A DNA stretch of 64,000 nt from Anastrepha obliqua (GCF_027943255.1 NC_072895.1:74464001-74528000); one strand, 5' to 3'. Counted from the stretch's first letter, positions 35,811 to 46,351 are shown. Numbers and translations: made by a program. The notes: a model not told the origin generated them from the letters alone.

Positions 35811-36390
35811 TTATAAAGGGTGGTAAAATTTCAAGGGCCGATGTTGATTTTGAATAGAATACAACTTTTTTGAGAAATTATTGTCATTTCTCTTTATTAT
35901 GATAATATTGGTATGGCTCAATTACGTATGCAACAAAATATCGGCCAAATGGTCGCCGCGGCCTCGGGGGTACACCTCCAAAGACCACGAAATGCAAATA
36001 GTGCCTTATATAAAGGGTGGTTAAGTTTCAAGGGCCGGTGTGGATTTAAAAAAAATACAATTTTTTTAAGAAGTTATTGTCATTTCTCTTTATTATGATA
36101 ATAATAATATAGCTCAATTACGTATGCAACAAAATATTGGCCAAATGGTCGCCGCAGCTTCGGGGGCACACCTCCATCCGATGGTACAAATTTTCAATGA
36201 CGCTGAGGCATAATTGAGGTTCTATGGCGTTAATGTGCCGCATTATCTCATCCTTTAGCTCTTAAATTGTTGCTGACTTATGGATGTACACCTTTTTGTT
36301 TAAATAACTCCAAAGAAAGAAGTCCAACGGTGTCTTTGACGTTTAGGTGTGGTTCACATTCAACATCGGCCCTTCAACGTACAAATAGTT
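35811..36390 (-). mobile_element. DD41D element 3' part with duplicated end
   Basis: Minus-strand remnants read like the C-terminal segment: LDFFLWSYLNKK, MRHINAIEPQLCL and HRMEVCPRSCGDHLA. The terminal ~190 bp is present twice in tandem (35813-36009 and 36010-36190), each starting ATAAAGGGTGGT and running through ATTACGTATGCAACAAAATAT. An inverted partner of the end (CAACATCGGCCCTT, 36361-36374) lies at the other side, suggesting a short deleted copy of about 550 bp. Confidence 0.65.
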
Positions 36391-36561
36391 CATTTACTGT
36401 TCTAAGATGACGTTTTACAACATTTAGTTTCACTTATATGTCTTTAATATTTTTATAAGATCAAGCAAACAATAACTCTTGTCGACAAATGCTACGTATT
36501 ATGAGTTCAGTAAACAATTGAAAGGCAGGACCCTCTTTCGATAAAAAACCATACTCCATTA

Positions 36562-36675
36562 GTGGCGGCTGTTGTTGTAACAGAATAAAAATTCCGATAA
36601 TATTTGTGGGAATGTTGCTGAAGTGACAGTCTTTGGCCGAATATAAATCGGGGTTGATCCGGTAACTTAAAATTG
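36562..36675 (+). repeat. Dispersed repeat 'AACGTAGAACCG' family, copy 1
   Basis: It shares GAATGTTGCTGAAGTGACAG, TTTGGCCGAATATAAATCGG and CCGGTAAC with the copies at 45325-45425 and 60567-60690. The family begins with a TTGTTGTTGTAGCAG-type stretch and is about 110-125 bp. Its class is unknown. It resembles a short interspersed repeat commonly met near fly microsatellites. Confidence 0.6.
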
Positions 36676-36839
36676 GCTCATCCTGCTTGTTCTCTGTATT
36701 AAATGGATATGTCACAAAAATGTGTTGGATGCCGAGAAAGGTGATAACGCACTTGAATCAGATTGATTTATGGATCAAGGGTCGTTTCGCGTGGTTAATT
36801 CGGTTTAAATAAGATGGAGCGATGAACTGTATAAACCTT

Positions 36840-37470
36840 AACACACACCTACTGCCGCATTGCTTTGATCATGCCATATGATCGACGTTGAAGCTTCAGT
36901 GCAAAGTAAACTTAGATAACTTAAACACATTGATGGGAAACAAATATAAAGGCGGCTACAATCATAATGGAAGTACCAAGTATTGAAATACTCGTCTGAA
37001 ATGGGAAATCCTACCCCACCCGCCATATATATATAATTGGCGGGTACACCCTTTTTGGGTGTTTGGCCGAGCTCCTCCTCCTATTTGTGGTGTGCGTCTT
37101 GATGTTGTTTCACAAATGGAGGGACCTACAGTTTTAAGCCGACTCCGAAGGGCAGATATTTTAATGAGGAGCTTTTTCATGGTAGAAAACCGAAAACCAC
37201 CCGCCATATTCTCAAGATATTCCGCCGTCCGATTATCACCAATTCCGATCAATGACACGTGGTCTAGCTGACCAGCAGTTCCATTCATATGAAGACTTAA
37301 AAAAATGGCTTGATCCGTGGATAGCCTCAAAAGATGAGTAGTTTTACCGCAACGTTTTACGAGATCCCCCAGAAAGATGGGAAAAAGTAGTAGCCAGCGA
37401 TGAGCAATACTTTCAATGATTCACTTGAAACCATTTTTTCAGAATAAAGTTGTATTTTCATCAAAAAAAC
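36840..37470 (+). pseudogene. mariner C-terminal remnant, split by a SINE
   Basis: Coding resemblance is clear from KWEILPHPPYSQDIPPSDYH, whose final Asp is the third catalytic residue. It then continues as RSM, LADQQFHSYEDLKKWLDPW, PPERWEKVVASDEQYFQ and stop. The SINE at 37029-37196 interrupts it exactly between PHPP and YSQD coding bases. The 5' boundary near 36840 is weak. The right inverted repeat is present as AGAACTTATATTATATA near 37467. Same subfamily as 20565-22270. Confidence 0.82.
37029..37196 (-). mobile_element. 5'-truncated tRNA-derived SINE with 13-bp TSD
   Basis: Inverted SINE 3' half from the tail (ATATATATAATTGGCG) through the body to TTTTTCATGGTAGAAAACC. It is flanked by CCACCCGCCATAT at 37016-37028 and 37197-37209. 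The duplication is mariner coding sequence, which proves insertion by a LINE-type mechanism into the mariner. The A and B boxes were lost by 5' truncation. Confidence 0.93.
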
Positions 37471-37863
37471 AATGAGAACTTATATTATATATACACCGAT
37501 AATTACCAATAAGTTTTACCAAATCATATTGAACAGATCGTAGCAGTAGAGCTAAGATTGAGAGTCTTGAATAACTTATCTAAAGTTTGACAATTTAAGG
37601 ACCAGATAAATTAAATCGCCGCTCTACTACTACTGCTTGTTCGATATGCTTTGAGTTTACCAAGTATCCATGATTTGAAAGCTTATAAACTTTCAAAACA
37701 AATTCTTATCTGAAATACTTTCGCTTTCCCTGGAATTACATTTTTAACTTAAATCTTTACTAATCACTTACCTTAAAATATAAGACTTTACTATTTAAAT
37801 TCTCAAATAAAAAATTTAAGATACACGCTTTAAACATTTCCTTCCTCCTTTCCCTTATTCCAG
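37471..37863. other. End of host intron with polypyrimidine tract
   Basis: AT-rich. From 37838 the sequence is pyrimidine-rich (TTTCCTTCCTCCTTTCCC) and ends TTATTCCAG at 37863, a strong 3' splice acceptor for exon 2. Confidence 0.7.
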
Positions 37864-38292
37864 TTCGTCGTCATCGCACTTTGCGTTTTTGCATCACTGG
37901 CTGCCCACAATCTTTGTGTCTATGCGCAGGAAGGCATTAATAATTATTTGGATGTTGAGACTCCAAATTTTTTCCAATACAATTCACCACTGAGGCAACC
38001 GGATAGTCTACGCTCGCCGCAATACTTTGATTTCCTGAGTACACTGTACCGCCGAGATGCCGCTAAGGCGGATCTTTTCCGTCCGTACGTGAGATCCCGT
38101 CGGGCCGTTGTCGATGCACCGCTCTCTGTGCCATTAGATGTGTCTTTGTCGCCTGTGGCACGCGTTGCAGCGTCGGGAGCTGCATTGATCGATGAGCGCC
38201 CACGTCGCGCCATCGTTTTCCGGCCGCTGTTTGTCTACAAGCAACAACAAATTCGTAGGGAGGAGTTGTCGAAACGTCGTCGTCGCGTGTAA
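37864..38292 (+). CDS. Host gene exon 2: small secreted protein, unknown function
   Basis: This exon supplies 142 codons, so the protein is 145 residues with exon 1. It continues the signal peptide (FVVIALCVFASLAAHNLCVY), then SPLRQPDSLRSPQYFDFL, LYRRDAAKADLFRPY and the basic sites RSRRAV, ERPRRAIV and SKRRRRV at the C-terminus. The multiple dibasic or RXRR-like sites fit processing by furin or prohormone convertase, as in a peptide precursor, but Cys is nearly absent after the signal. GC content and codon use are host-like, unlike the AT-rich surroundings. I do not recognise the family. Acceptor AG at 37862-37863, stop TAA at 38290-38292. Confidence 0.8.
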   Translation, partial: FVVIALCVFASLAAHNLCVYAQEGINNYLDVETPNFFQYNSPLRQPDSLRSPQYFDFLSTLYRRDAAKADLFRPYVRSRRAVVDAPLSVPLDVSLSPVARVAASGAALIDERPRRAIVFRPLFVYKQQQIRREELSKRRRRV

Positions 38293-39265
38293 GGCAATCT
38301 AACAAAAAAAAGCAAAGATAAAACTCTTTATCCTTTTTGGCCATCTAAAAGTTACACTGCGATCTTACGTTTTTATTTTTTTTATACTTAATCTTTATTC
38401 ACATTTTATATTTTACATTTTGTACTTTGTATTTATGAAATTGCATTCGACCTTTTCTTGCATCCACTTTACACTTCAATCGCCCTTTTCACCCATAAAT
38501 TCCTAATTTTTTATTAGCTTACATACATTCACTTAACTCAACGTTTATAATCATTTTAAAGCAGCACATTTTTTCGTAACTTAAAGAAAAGAAAATAGAA
38601 TATGGAATAATCTCGAATTCCGTCACGAAACATTGTTCATAAAATATTTGTATGATGTTTTTTGTATTTGTTTTTTGATATATCCTTATATATGTATGTA
38701 TGTATGCACTAATTGGTCTAGACTTAGTTTCTTATAATTTAAGTATGTGGAATAAAATTTGGAATTCAATTTCTTTCTTAACTGTTTATCAGAGTGTTTC
38801 ATGTTGAGCATAATTTAAGGAGCGAATATTTGTTACTGTAAAACATAACAAATATGTGTGAACCGATTTTAGATTTATTAACTGTGTTGAAAATAAGTTA
38901 CAAAATTATGTAAAAGTAAATTGTTAAATTCTTTTTAGTCAAAATCTAAATGCACGCCATTATAACTAATTTATAAATTTTAAATATTTATGTATATACA
39001 TAACCAAATAAATGAACATTTTTATACCCCATTTTTTTTAATTTTGACAATATTCATATTTTTATAAAATTATGCAATCAAATAAAATTGTGCAACAAAA
39101 TCAAATTATGTCCAAAATAAAAAGATTCCAGCAACAAATTATAGTAGAGGGTAAAACAAAAAAGTATACATGGGCGTAATATACATACATGGCGATTTGA
39201 AAGTTTAGGTCTGGATTGTATTTTAGGAAGGATGAAAGTTTTCACGCTTTTACATACTCCACAAC
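38293..39265 (+). other. 3' UTR and downstream flank of host gene
   Basis: AT-rich with no frames of note. Candidate poly(A) signals are AATAAA at 38751-38756 and another near 39006 (CCAAATAAATGAAC). There is a (TATG)n microsatellite at about 38692-38706. Confidence 0.5.
38751..38756 (+). terminator. Candidate polyadenylation signal AATAAA
   Basis: First canonical AATAAA downstream of the stop codon, 459 bp after it. Choice between this and the later site near 39006 cannot be made from sequence. Confidence 0.4.
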
Positions 39266-39296
39266 AATGGGACGTTTACATTTTAGATATAAGATA
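39266..39296 (+). repeat. Left copy of a 31-bp direct repeat flanking mariner copy B
   Basis: This 31-bp block (starting AATGGGACGTTTACATTTTA, ending AAGATA) is identical to 40596-40626. The repeats bracket the mariner but are much longer than its TA duplication. The last TA (39295-39296) is the mariner target. Confidence 0.95.
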
Positions 39297-40589
39297 CGAG
39301 GGGTGCCTTTTATATGTCGGGATTAGAGAACAAAACCAAATTTTAATCATCGAAAATCACTTTATTGTTTTTCAAAATATTCTCCATGAAGATCTATACA
39401 CTTTTGCATGCGTTTGAACCAATTGTCGAAGCACTTTTGCCACTCTGAATGAGGTACCTCCAAAACATGCATTCTGAATGCCGCAACCGCTTCTTCAGGT
39501 GTCGAAAAACGTTGACCTCTCAGTTTGTTTTTTACGTACGGGAATAAAAAGAAGTCATTCGGTGCCAAGTCATGACTATACGGCGGATGACCCATTAATT
39601 CGATGTTTTGGGTGCTCAAAAATGCAGTTGTTTGAGCCGATGTGTGAGAGCTCGCATTGTCCTGGTGAAGAGTGATCCGTCTTTGGCGATTGGTTTTCCT
39701 AATTTCGTGGAAGACAACTGGCAAACAAATGGTTGTGTACCACTCAGAATTTACTGTTCTACGTTGTTCTAGTAGTACGGTTGCGACATGTCCAGTTTTT
39801 CCGAAAAAACAGGCGACCATTTGCTTGGAAGTGCTTCGTGCGCGAACAACTTTTGTTGGATTTGGCTCATCTTGAAACACCCATACAGTCGACTGCTGTT
39901 TACTTTCGGGCTCATATGCGTAAATCCATGATTCATCACCTGTCACGAGGTCATAGACGTGTTTCGAAGCCCCGCGATCGTATTTTTTGAGCATTTCCTT
40001 CGACCAATCGGCACGAGCCTTTTTTTGAGCGATTGAAAAATTGTGTGGGATCCAACGCGAACAAATTTTTTTGACAGTCAAATGTTTATGCAATATTGAA
40101 TGTATGCTGGTCCCACTAATGCCTAAGATTGTCTCAATCTCACGATAGGTCACATGACGATCTTGCAATATTAGTTCGCGCACAGCATCAATGGTTTTCG
40201 GAACAACAACTGATTTTGGACGACCTTCACGAAATTCGTCTTGGAGTGAACGACGACCACGATTGAATTCACCATACCATCGATAAACACTGGTCCTCGA
40301 TGGAGCTTCATCGCCAAAAAAATTAATTAAGTTCATCCATGCAATGTTGCTGAGTTAATCCACGTCGAAAGTTGTAAAAAATAATCGCACGAAAATGTTC
40401 ACGATTTAATTCCATTTTTGAACCGAGATGAATCTTTTAAGTTACTGTAAACAACACAAATAGCACTGGTATTTCAAAACGTTCTGAGTACGTAAAAGCC
40501 AAAAAATGTCAAACTTTGCGATACAGCTGTCAGTTGCCAGATTGCAACACCAGGGTTGCCAAATCCCGACATATACAAGGCACCCCTCG
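39297..40589 (-). mobile_element. mariner copy B (CGAGGGGTGCC family), complete ends
   Basis: 1293 bp, inverted ends CGAGGGGTGCCTTTTATAT and its partner with one change (ATATACAAGG), TA at 39295-39296 and 40590-40591. It holds the longest transposase frame of the three family copies. A 31-bp direct repeat flanks it. Confidence 0.95.
39362..40415 (-). pseudogene. mariner transposase, copy B, nearly intact
   Basis: Start codon at 40415. After MDELN a TCA-to-TAA-type stop plus one extra T near 40320 shifts the frame, leaving 324 codons open (39362-40336). These carry SRTSVYRWYGEFNRG (helix-turn-helix), GRPKSVVVPKT, TGDESWIYAYEPE, HQDNASSHTSAQ and YSHDLAPNDFFLFP, so all three catalytic Asp residues are present with 34-residue spacing. 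The Pro of YSPD is His. The C-terminus CIDLHGEYFEKQ is complete. DNA-binding would be impaired by the N-terminal break. Confidence 0.95.
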
Positions 40590-40595
40590 TAAAAT

Positions 40596-40626
40596 AATGG
40601 GACGTTTACATTTTAGATATAAGATA
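40596..40626 (+). repeat. Right copy of the 31-bp direct repeat flanking mariner copy B
   Basis: Identical to 39266-39296. It is separated from the mariner's right TA by four bases (AAAT). Confidence 0.95.
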
Positions 40627-40769
40627 TGTTCAGCAGTTTTATATAAAAACAACATGGAATGTGTTTTTTGAACATTTTAATCCTATAATTTCTCAATAGA
40701 TGAATCTTGCTTGTCCCTTTTACGAAAAAAAATCCAAAATGCTTATAACGTTGTAAAATTTATTTGGTA

Positions 40770-42212
40770 TGGGAATAAGATTCCGTTCTTTCTTAGCCAA
40801 GGTTACGAATTATTTAAATAATTAAATAATACATGATATTATGTGAAGTATGTGCCATTGGAAGCTATAACTTTACTCCATTTTTCTTTTAACTTGATCC
40901 ATTGATTGAGCCAATTTGCGATGCTCTCGTAAGATGTGAACCGCTCTCCAATAAGGGCTGTGTGCATTGATCGGAACAGATGGTAATCCGAAAGTGCAAT
41001 GTTTCTGGAATACGACGGGTATGGTAAGGTTTCCCAATTCAGTCCCTCTAAATATTTCTGGACCGATTTAGCAAGAGCGTACAATTGTTGGCGTATGCCG
41101 ATGATATCGATATCATCGGCCTTAACAACCGCGCTGTTAGTTCTGCCTTCTCCAAACTGGATTGAGAGGCAAAGCGAATGGGTTTGGTGGTGAACGAGGA
41201 CAAAACGAAGTACCCCCTGTCTTCAAACAAACAGTCGGCGCACTCGCGTATCGGCACCAACGTCTCTGTAGACAGTTATAATTTCGAGGTTGTAAAAGGC
41301 TTTGTTTATTTAGGAACCAGCATTAACACCGATAACAATGTCAGCCTTGAAATCCAACGTAGAATCTCTTTTGCCAACAAGTGCTACTTTGGACTAAGTA
41401 GGCAATTTAGTAGTAAAGTCGTCTCTCGACGAACAAAACTAACACTCTACAAGGTTCTCATCATGCCCGTCCTAACGTATGGTGCAGAAGCTTGGATGAT
41501 GACAACATCGCAGGCGATGGAACGATGAGTTGTATGAGCTTTACGATGACATAGACATAGCGCAGCGGATAAAGATCCAGCGGCTACGTTGGCTGGGTCA
41601 TGTCGTCCGAATGGATGCAAACGCTCCGGCTTTGAAAGTATTCGATGCGGTACCAACTGGTGGTAGCAGAGGAAGAGGAAGGCCTCCTCTGCGTTAGAAA
41701 AATCAGGTGGAGAAGGACTTGACTTCACTTGGTGTGTCCAATTGGCGCCGGTTAGCACGAGAAAGAAACGACTGGTGCGCTTTGTTAAACTCGGCCAAAA
41801 TCGCGTAAGCGGTTATAGCGCCAATTAAGAAGAAGAAGATTTAGCAAGAAGCGTCTCACACGTCACCAAACGTCTCTCCATATCTCTCTCCTTTAATTGA
41901 TGTGGCACCCAATTACCTATTTTCTGGACCATTCCCATCGCGTATAAACGTTTACCGACGGTTGATCTGTCAACATCAGCTGCACTTTTATTTGAAAGGT
42001 AATAATGAAGCATGACTTCCTGCAAATGCTGTTTTTTCGGGACGAACGTAGACATTTTTGACGTCAGATAAAAAATATTCTTTACGTTTCAAACGAATAT
42101 TAGCTACTGTGATCGAGACCTGACATATTCACCTTCCAGTGTATTAATAGAGCGAACACAAAAATAGTATCAGCAGCGACACCTTTTTTACGAGGGTGGA
42201 AACTTATTCCCA
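40770..42212 (-). mobile_element. mariner deletion derivative split by an RTE LINE
   Basis: Inverted ends TGGGAATAAG(A/T)TTCC lie inside TA dinucleotides (40768-40769 and 42213-42214). On the minus strand the transposase starts at 42055 (MSTFVPKKQHLQEVMLHYY), jumps a deletion after KSAADV to STVGKRLYAMGMVQKIGNWV and to CETLL, then joins a second deletion to AKSVQKYLEGLNWE and NIALSDYHLFRSM, ending at 40839. A plus-strand LINE (41077-41837) splits it. The catalytic first and second Asp are gone. The end assignment rests on a 15-bp match with one mismatch. Confidence 0.8.
41077..41837 (+). mobile_element. 5'-truncated RTE LINE with 12-bp TSD, inserted in mariner
   Basis: Starts within RT (GCGTACAATTGTTGGCGTATGCC) and ends GCGCCAATTAAGAAGAAGAAG. 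GATTTAGCAAGA flanks it (41065-41076 and 41838-41849). The frame 41178-41528 encodes NEDKTKYPLSSNKQSAHSR to YGAEAWMMTTS. A deletion of about 90 bp relative to the 58 kb copy then joins TCGCAGG to the CGATGGAACGATGAG region and breaks the frame. The box YADDIDII is intact upstream. Confidence 0.93.
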
Positions 42213-42214
42213 TA

Positions 42215-43222
42215 GCCAATACAAAGCATTTGTCTTAAAATTCTATTGTAAAACTCTTAAAGCCCCACCGCTTAAAATTCACTTCATCGTAGAGAAATAC
42301 ATAAGTAAAAAAAAAAAATGTATTCAAGGGGCATACCTGGGCACATTGCAGTGGACATTAAGTGCATCACAAGTAGCAGTAATAAGTAAAAGTTTTGTTA
42401 AGATTTGCATTACTAGTCAATTTTCATTGATTAATGATAATAAATATTTTTAGAATTATAGACGCATTTGAGTCGTTGTGTGTTACAAATAGAACGAAGG
42501 TAAAACTTCGAGTGATATTCTTTGATTGAAATGTAAAATTTTATTGTAATTACTAAATGTTCAATTTGATTGATTTATTTTATTTATTTTATTTAAAATT
42601 AAGGCCGACTGGAACTAAGTTTGTGGCCAGTTTAGACTTTAAAAATGAGTTTGATTAAAAAAAGCAGTTCTTTGGGGAAATGCTGAACAAAATTAAAGTT
42701 GATGCTTCAAGTCTAACTCCTACAATTCCAAAGACATTTTTTATTAAATAGGTAAACATTTCTATACATTTTTCCAATTATTTAAAATATCCCGCTCTAT
42801 GTAAAATAACTTTTTCAATATTCATTAGAATATTTACTACACTCGAACAGAAAAAACAGAAAACTACATATGAAGAAATTACCTTTCGCGCATAGTAGCG
42901 CGAGGACTGTTTTCGTTTCTCGATTTAACCCTTTGCTTTAAAACAACGCTTGGGAGACGTGATCCTACTTCCGTTTCTAAGATGAGTACCTAGTATCAAA
43001 CACGTCCGTTCTGGTCAAAAGTGAAAAACTATTACTACCACATCTTCTCGATGATAGCAACGCGGAATTGATGTAAGCGTAGGAGGATGCCAACCTGATT
43101 GTGGTTCAAAGAAAAACCGCTGATTGCCTTTGTCGATGCGTTAAAAGCCACATGGAATTTCGCGTGACGGCATGGTGACGTATAAGGTAAACGCTAGATG
43201 GATTATCTACTTTTATTGTGAC
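42215..43222. other. AT-rich spacer
   Basis: No gene or transposon boundary recognised. An 85-codon frame (42196-42453) has no domain resemblance. Confidence 0.45.
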
Positions 43223-43223
43223 C

Positions 43224-43440
43224 TCCGCGGCGGCCGCCGTGCCGAAAGGGTTGGTGCGTGACTATCATTCGGAATTCACAGAGAGAACGTCGGTTTGAAT
43301 TTCGGTGAAACAATAAAATGAAGCAAAAAAAAAAATACATTTTTCTGTTCCATTTGTGGAACAACATCAAAACGCACGCGTCAAATAGGTGCAGGAGCTC
43401 GGCCAAACACCCAAAAAGGGTGTACGCGCCAATTATACAA
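43224..43440 (+). mobile_element. tRNA-derived SINE with internal deletion
   Basis: The head GCCGCCGTGCCGAAAGG, with A-box region and TTTGAATTTCGG B box, is followed by a poly-A run and a deletion that joins straight to CCATTTGTGGAACAACATC. The end is GGTGTACGCGCCAATTAT. The next element begins at the TA of this tail. Confidence 0.87.
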
Positions 43441-43442
43441 GA

Positions 43443-44640
43443 TGGCGCAAAAGTAACCTTGCGATGTTTTTTGGCTGTAATTTAAAAAAAAAATTGAAAA
43501 ACTTTGATTCTTCTTGTGGATTATTTTTATTTGGTCTTTTAATTTTTTTTTACATCAAGTCGAGAATATGATGTCATGTAAATGGCCGCCGAAACAGTTG
43601 ATTGCCATTTGAGCCCTTTTTATGGCATTTTCCATCACTTTGGCCAAAACTGCCGGCGATAGGTCCTCACATTCTTGACGGATATTGTCTTTAAGAGCTG
43701 CAAGAGTCTGAGGCTTGTTGACATAAACCCGCGACTTCAAAAAGCCCCACAAAAAGAAGTCTGGAGTGGTCAAATGAGGCGATCTTGCTGGCCAATGCAA
43801 ATTACCTTAGGCGCGCGGGAAATGCATCCTTCAGCATATCGGTTGGGGCACGTACAGTGTGTGCCGTCCTGTTGCACCACATGTTTTCCAATCCCAATTC
43901 ATCAAGTTGCGGCAAAAAGAACTCGTTGATCATTGCTCTGTAGCGCTCACCATTCACAGTAACCGTTTGGCCCGCGACGTCTTCGAAGAAAAAAGGTCCG
44001 ATGACTCCTCCAGCGAAAACAGCACACCATACAGTGACTTTGAGCGGGTGTAATGGCTCTTCGTGGGTTACACGCGGATTTTCAGTGCCCCAGAAGTGTA
44101 AATTTTGCTTATTTACGTACCCGCTAAGATGGAAATGGGCCTCATCACTCATTATTTTTGATGAAAAATCATCTTCCTCTTGGTGGTGATTAAGGATGGC
44201 TTGAGCGTATGTTAGACACGATTGGCGGTCAGCACCTAACAACATCTGGACTTTGTACGGAAACATCTTCAAATCTTGTAAGGACCGTCGACTGATACCC
44301 ATTTGCGTGGCACGTCGTCTGGTCGATGTCGACGGCGCTTCCATGACATCCTCGGCTACAGCAGCAATATTCTCTGCAGAACGGCTACTCCGGGGTCTTC
44401 CACGCCTGGACACTTTTTTGAAAGATATTTTCGCAATTGTCATATATAGTTTTGGGACCAAGAACCTCCTCCAACTCCCATAAATGTTGAACCTCACTAA
44501 CACCATATGACTCTCTATGTAGTGGCCAAATAGAGTACTGATGGTGTGCTCCGGTATTCCACTTCTGCCTTGATGCGTCGCTCTTCTTACGTTAATTGCA
44601 GTCATAATTCCACGATTATAATGGTGAAAATAAATACTTA
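43443..44640 (-). pseudogene. DD41D-group mariner transposase, frameshifted
   Basis: Minus-strand frames 43802-44605 and 43555-43800. The first holds RGRPRSSRSAENIAAVAEDV, TRRRATQMGISRRSLQ, IMSDEAHFHLSGYVNKQN (first Asp) and TVWCAVFAGGVIGPFFFEDV. A small deletion at NMWCNRTAHT removes the usual WFQQDGAT frame, though QQDG is still readable in another phase. The second holds HWPARSPHLTTPDFFLWGFL with the third Asp, and the C-terminus GGHLHDIIFST. The N-terminal domain is partly replaced by unalignable sequence. It starts at the TA tail of the SINE at 43224. Confidence 0.85.
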
Positions 44641-46351
44641 ATTTTTACAACAAATGAATGAGAAACTGTGCACGGAACGGCTTAGTCGACAGCTGACGCT
44701 GCAAATCTGGCATTTATAACCGACAATAAACGGTACCATGATATGATTTTCTCACAGTACCGTTTCATATAAAGATGTATGTAATATGTAATGACAATGT
44801 ACAATTTGTCCTTGCGACAGAAGTTCGTTCACTAGGAGTACTCTTTATATTTCTTAATAAAACATGTTCATGTGTGGTGACTAGGACCTCGGTGCAGTAA
44901 GTTGTTGCTTTTCAAGTCAAGCTGGAAGCTATTGCGGTGTTTTCAAACCCAAAGAACTAGACTTTTAAATAAAATTTAAATGATATAATTCAAAAATATG
45001 AAGTAAAATGATTGAGAAAAAATTATGTAGCTAATTTTATGGTTTTTCTGATGTCTCGAACCCAGAATATTTTGAAGGATACCCTATAGCAGCTGTACCC
45101 TATCAACAGTAGTAGCAGAGCGAACTATAACACGGTATTATTGTCACACAGTTTTATTGAATTAACCACTACTTGGAGCTATCGGAGAAAGGGTATAGTG
45201 CGTACTAGATCTCATCTGATGGATTTAGAACTAATTCCAAACTATTGAAAAGGTAATACCCTAGGGAACAACTGCCACTTCCTAGGAGCCTGCCGTGTTA
45301 GTATTTTTTTAACAGTATAAACAATTCCACATCTATTGTTTGGGAACTCTGCTGAAGTCACATCTCTTGGCGGGCTCTTTATCCAGGTCGCTCCTGTTAC
45401 ATAGAACCGACTATTGGAGAGCATTACCGTACAAAATTCATCATTGTTTTTTGTGAAATACGAACTATTTATGCCGCTAATTTCATCAGAGTTGCCACAA
45501 TTCCGTATAAAGAGCGAGTTTGAAAATATGAGTGGGTTAGTAGAAAAGTGTGAATATATTGAATATTTTGGATTGGTAGCTAATAGATAAGAAGGAAAAA
45601 AATTGTTATGTTGATATTGTAAGATTAGCTTACTTGTTACCAGAAAAATAAGGTTTCACTTAAATAGATTTGTTTCTGTTTGATAGCTTGGTTTACTATT
45701 TATAATGAGTTTTGGCAAGTTTTAGCCGTACCTACGAATAAAAGTGCCTATGTATGTGTACAATGCTATAATAAAATTTTCCATAATTGCGGTGGTTCTT
45801 TGAGTTTTAAACATTTTTGTTATAAAGGATGACCAAATTATAGGAAAAATAGAATTTAATGAGGCTCTGTAAATTTAATCTTGCAGCTGCTGTCAATAGC
45901 TGATGATAACAGACCATAACACAATTTACTAAAACTTTGCTTATCTATGTAGTCATTATTGGTTTTGTAATAAAATAAAGAGAATGTTTCGAAATGATTG
46001 CCAAGATGAAATACCAAGCACGGCCTTTTTTAAGAAAGGTTTGTCTGCTCTGGAAGGAAAAAATATTTTTGAGGGGCAACAGTGATAAGCTTCGATAGAC
46101 TTTCAACTTTAAAAGCTGATAAATGAAATATTTATGCTACAAAATGAGATAATATTGTATTGGGGATGTTGCAAATATTTTAGGCAAACCAACGATTTAG
46201 GTCTATCGATGATTGGGAATGGCAATAAAGGTAAATATCTAACGGGGAAATTTCTAAATATCGATATATTATAAAATTCTACATAGGTGTACTTATATTA
46301 TATATCGCAATTTGAAATGGCGCAGATAAACCATACTAAAAACAATTTTGC
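44641..46351. other. Spacer with one dispersed-repeat copy
   Basis: AT-rich. A short palindromic pair AAACGGTACC / GTACCGTTTC lies at 44728-44768. The only repeat family recognised is at 45325-45425. No gene. Confidence 0.45.
45325..45425 (+). repeat. Dispersed repeat 'AACGTAGAACCG' family, copy 2
   Basis: GGGAACTCTGCTGAAGTCAC, CTTGGCGGGCTCTTTATCC and CATAGAACCGACTATTGGAG align with the copies at 36562 and 60567. This copy is more diverged. Confidence 0.5.

Noticed and set aside
39362..40336. Active mariner transposase
   Set aside because: The start codon is separated from the 324-codon frame by a stop and a frameshift, and the Pro of YSPD is His.
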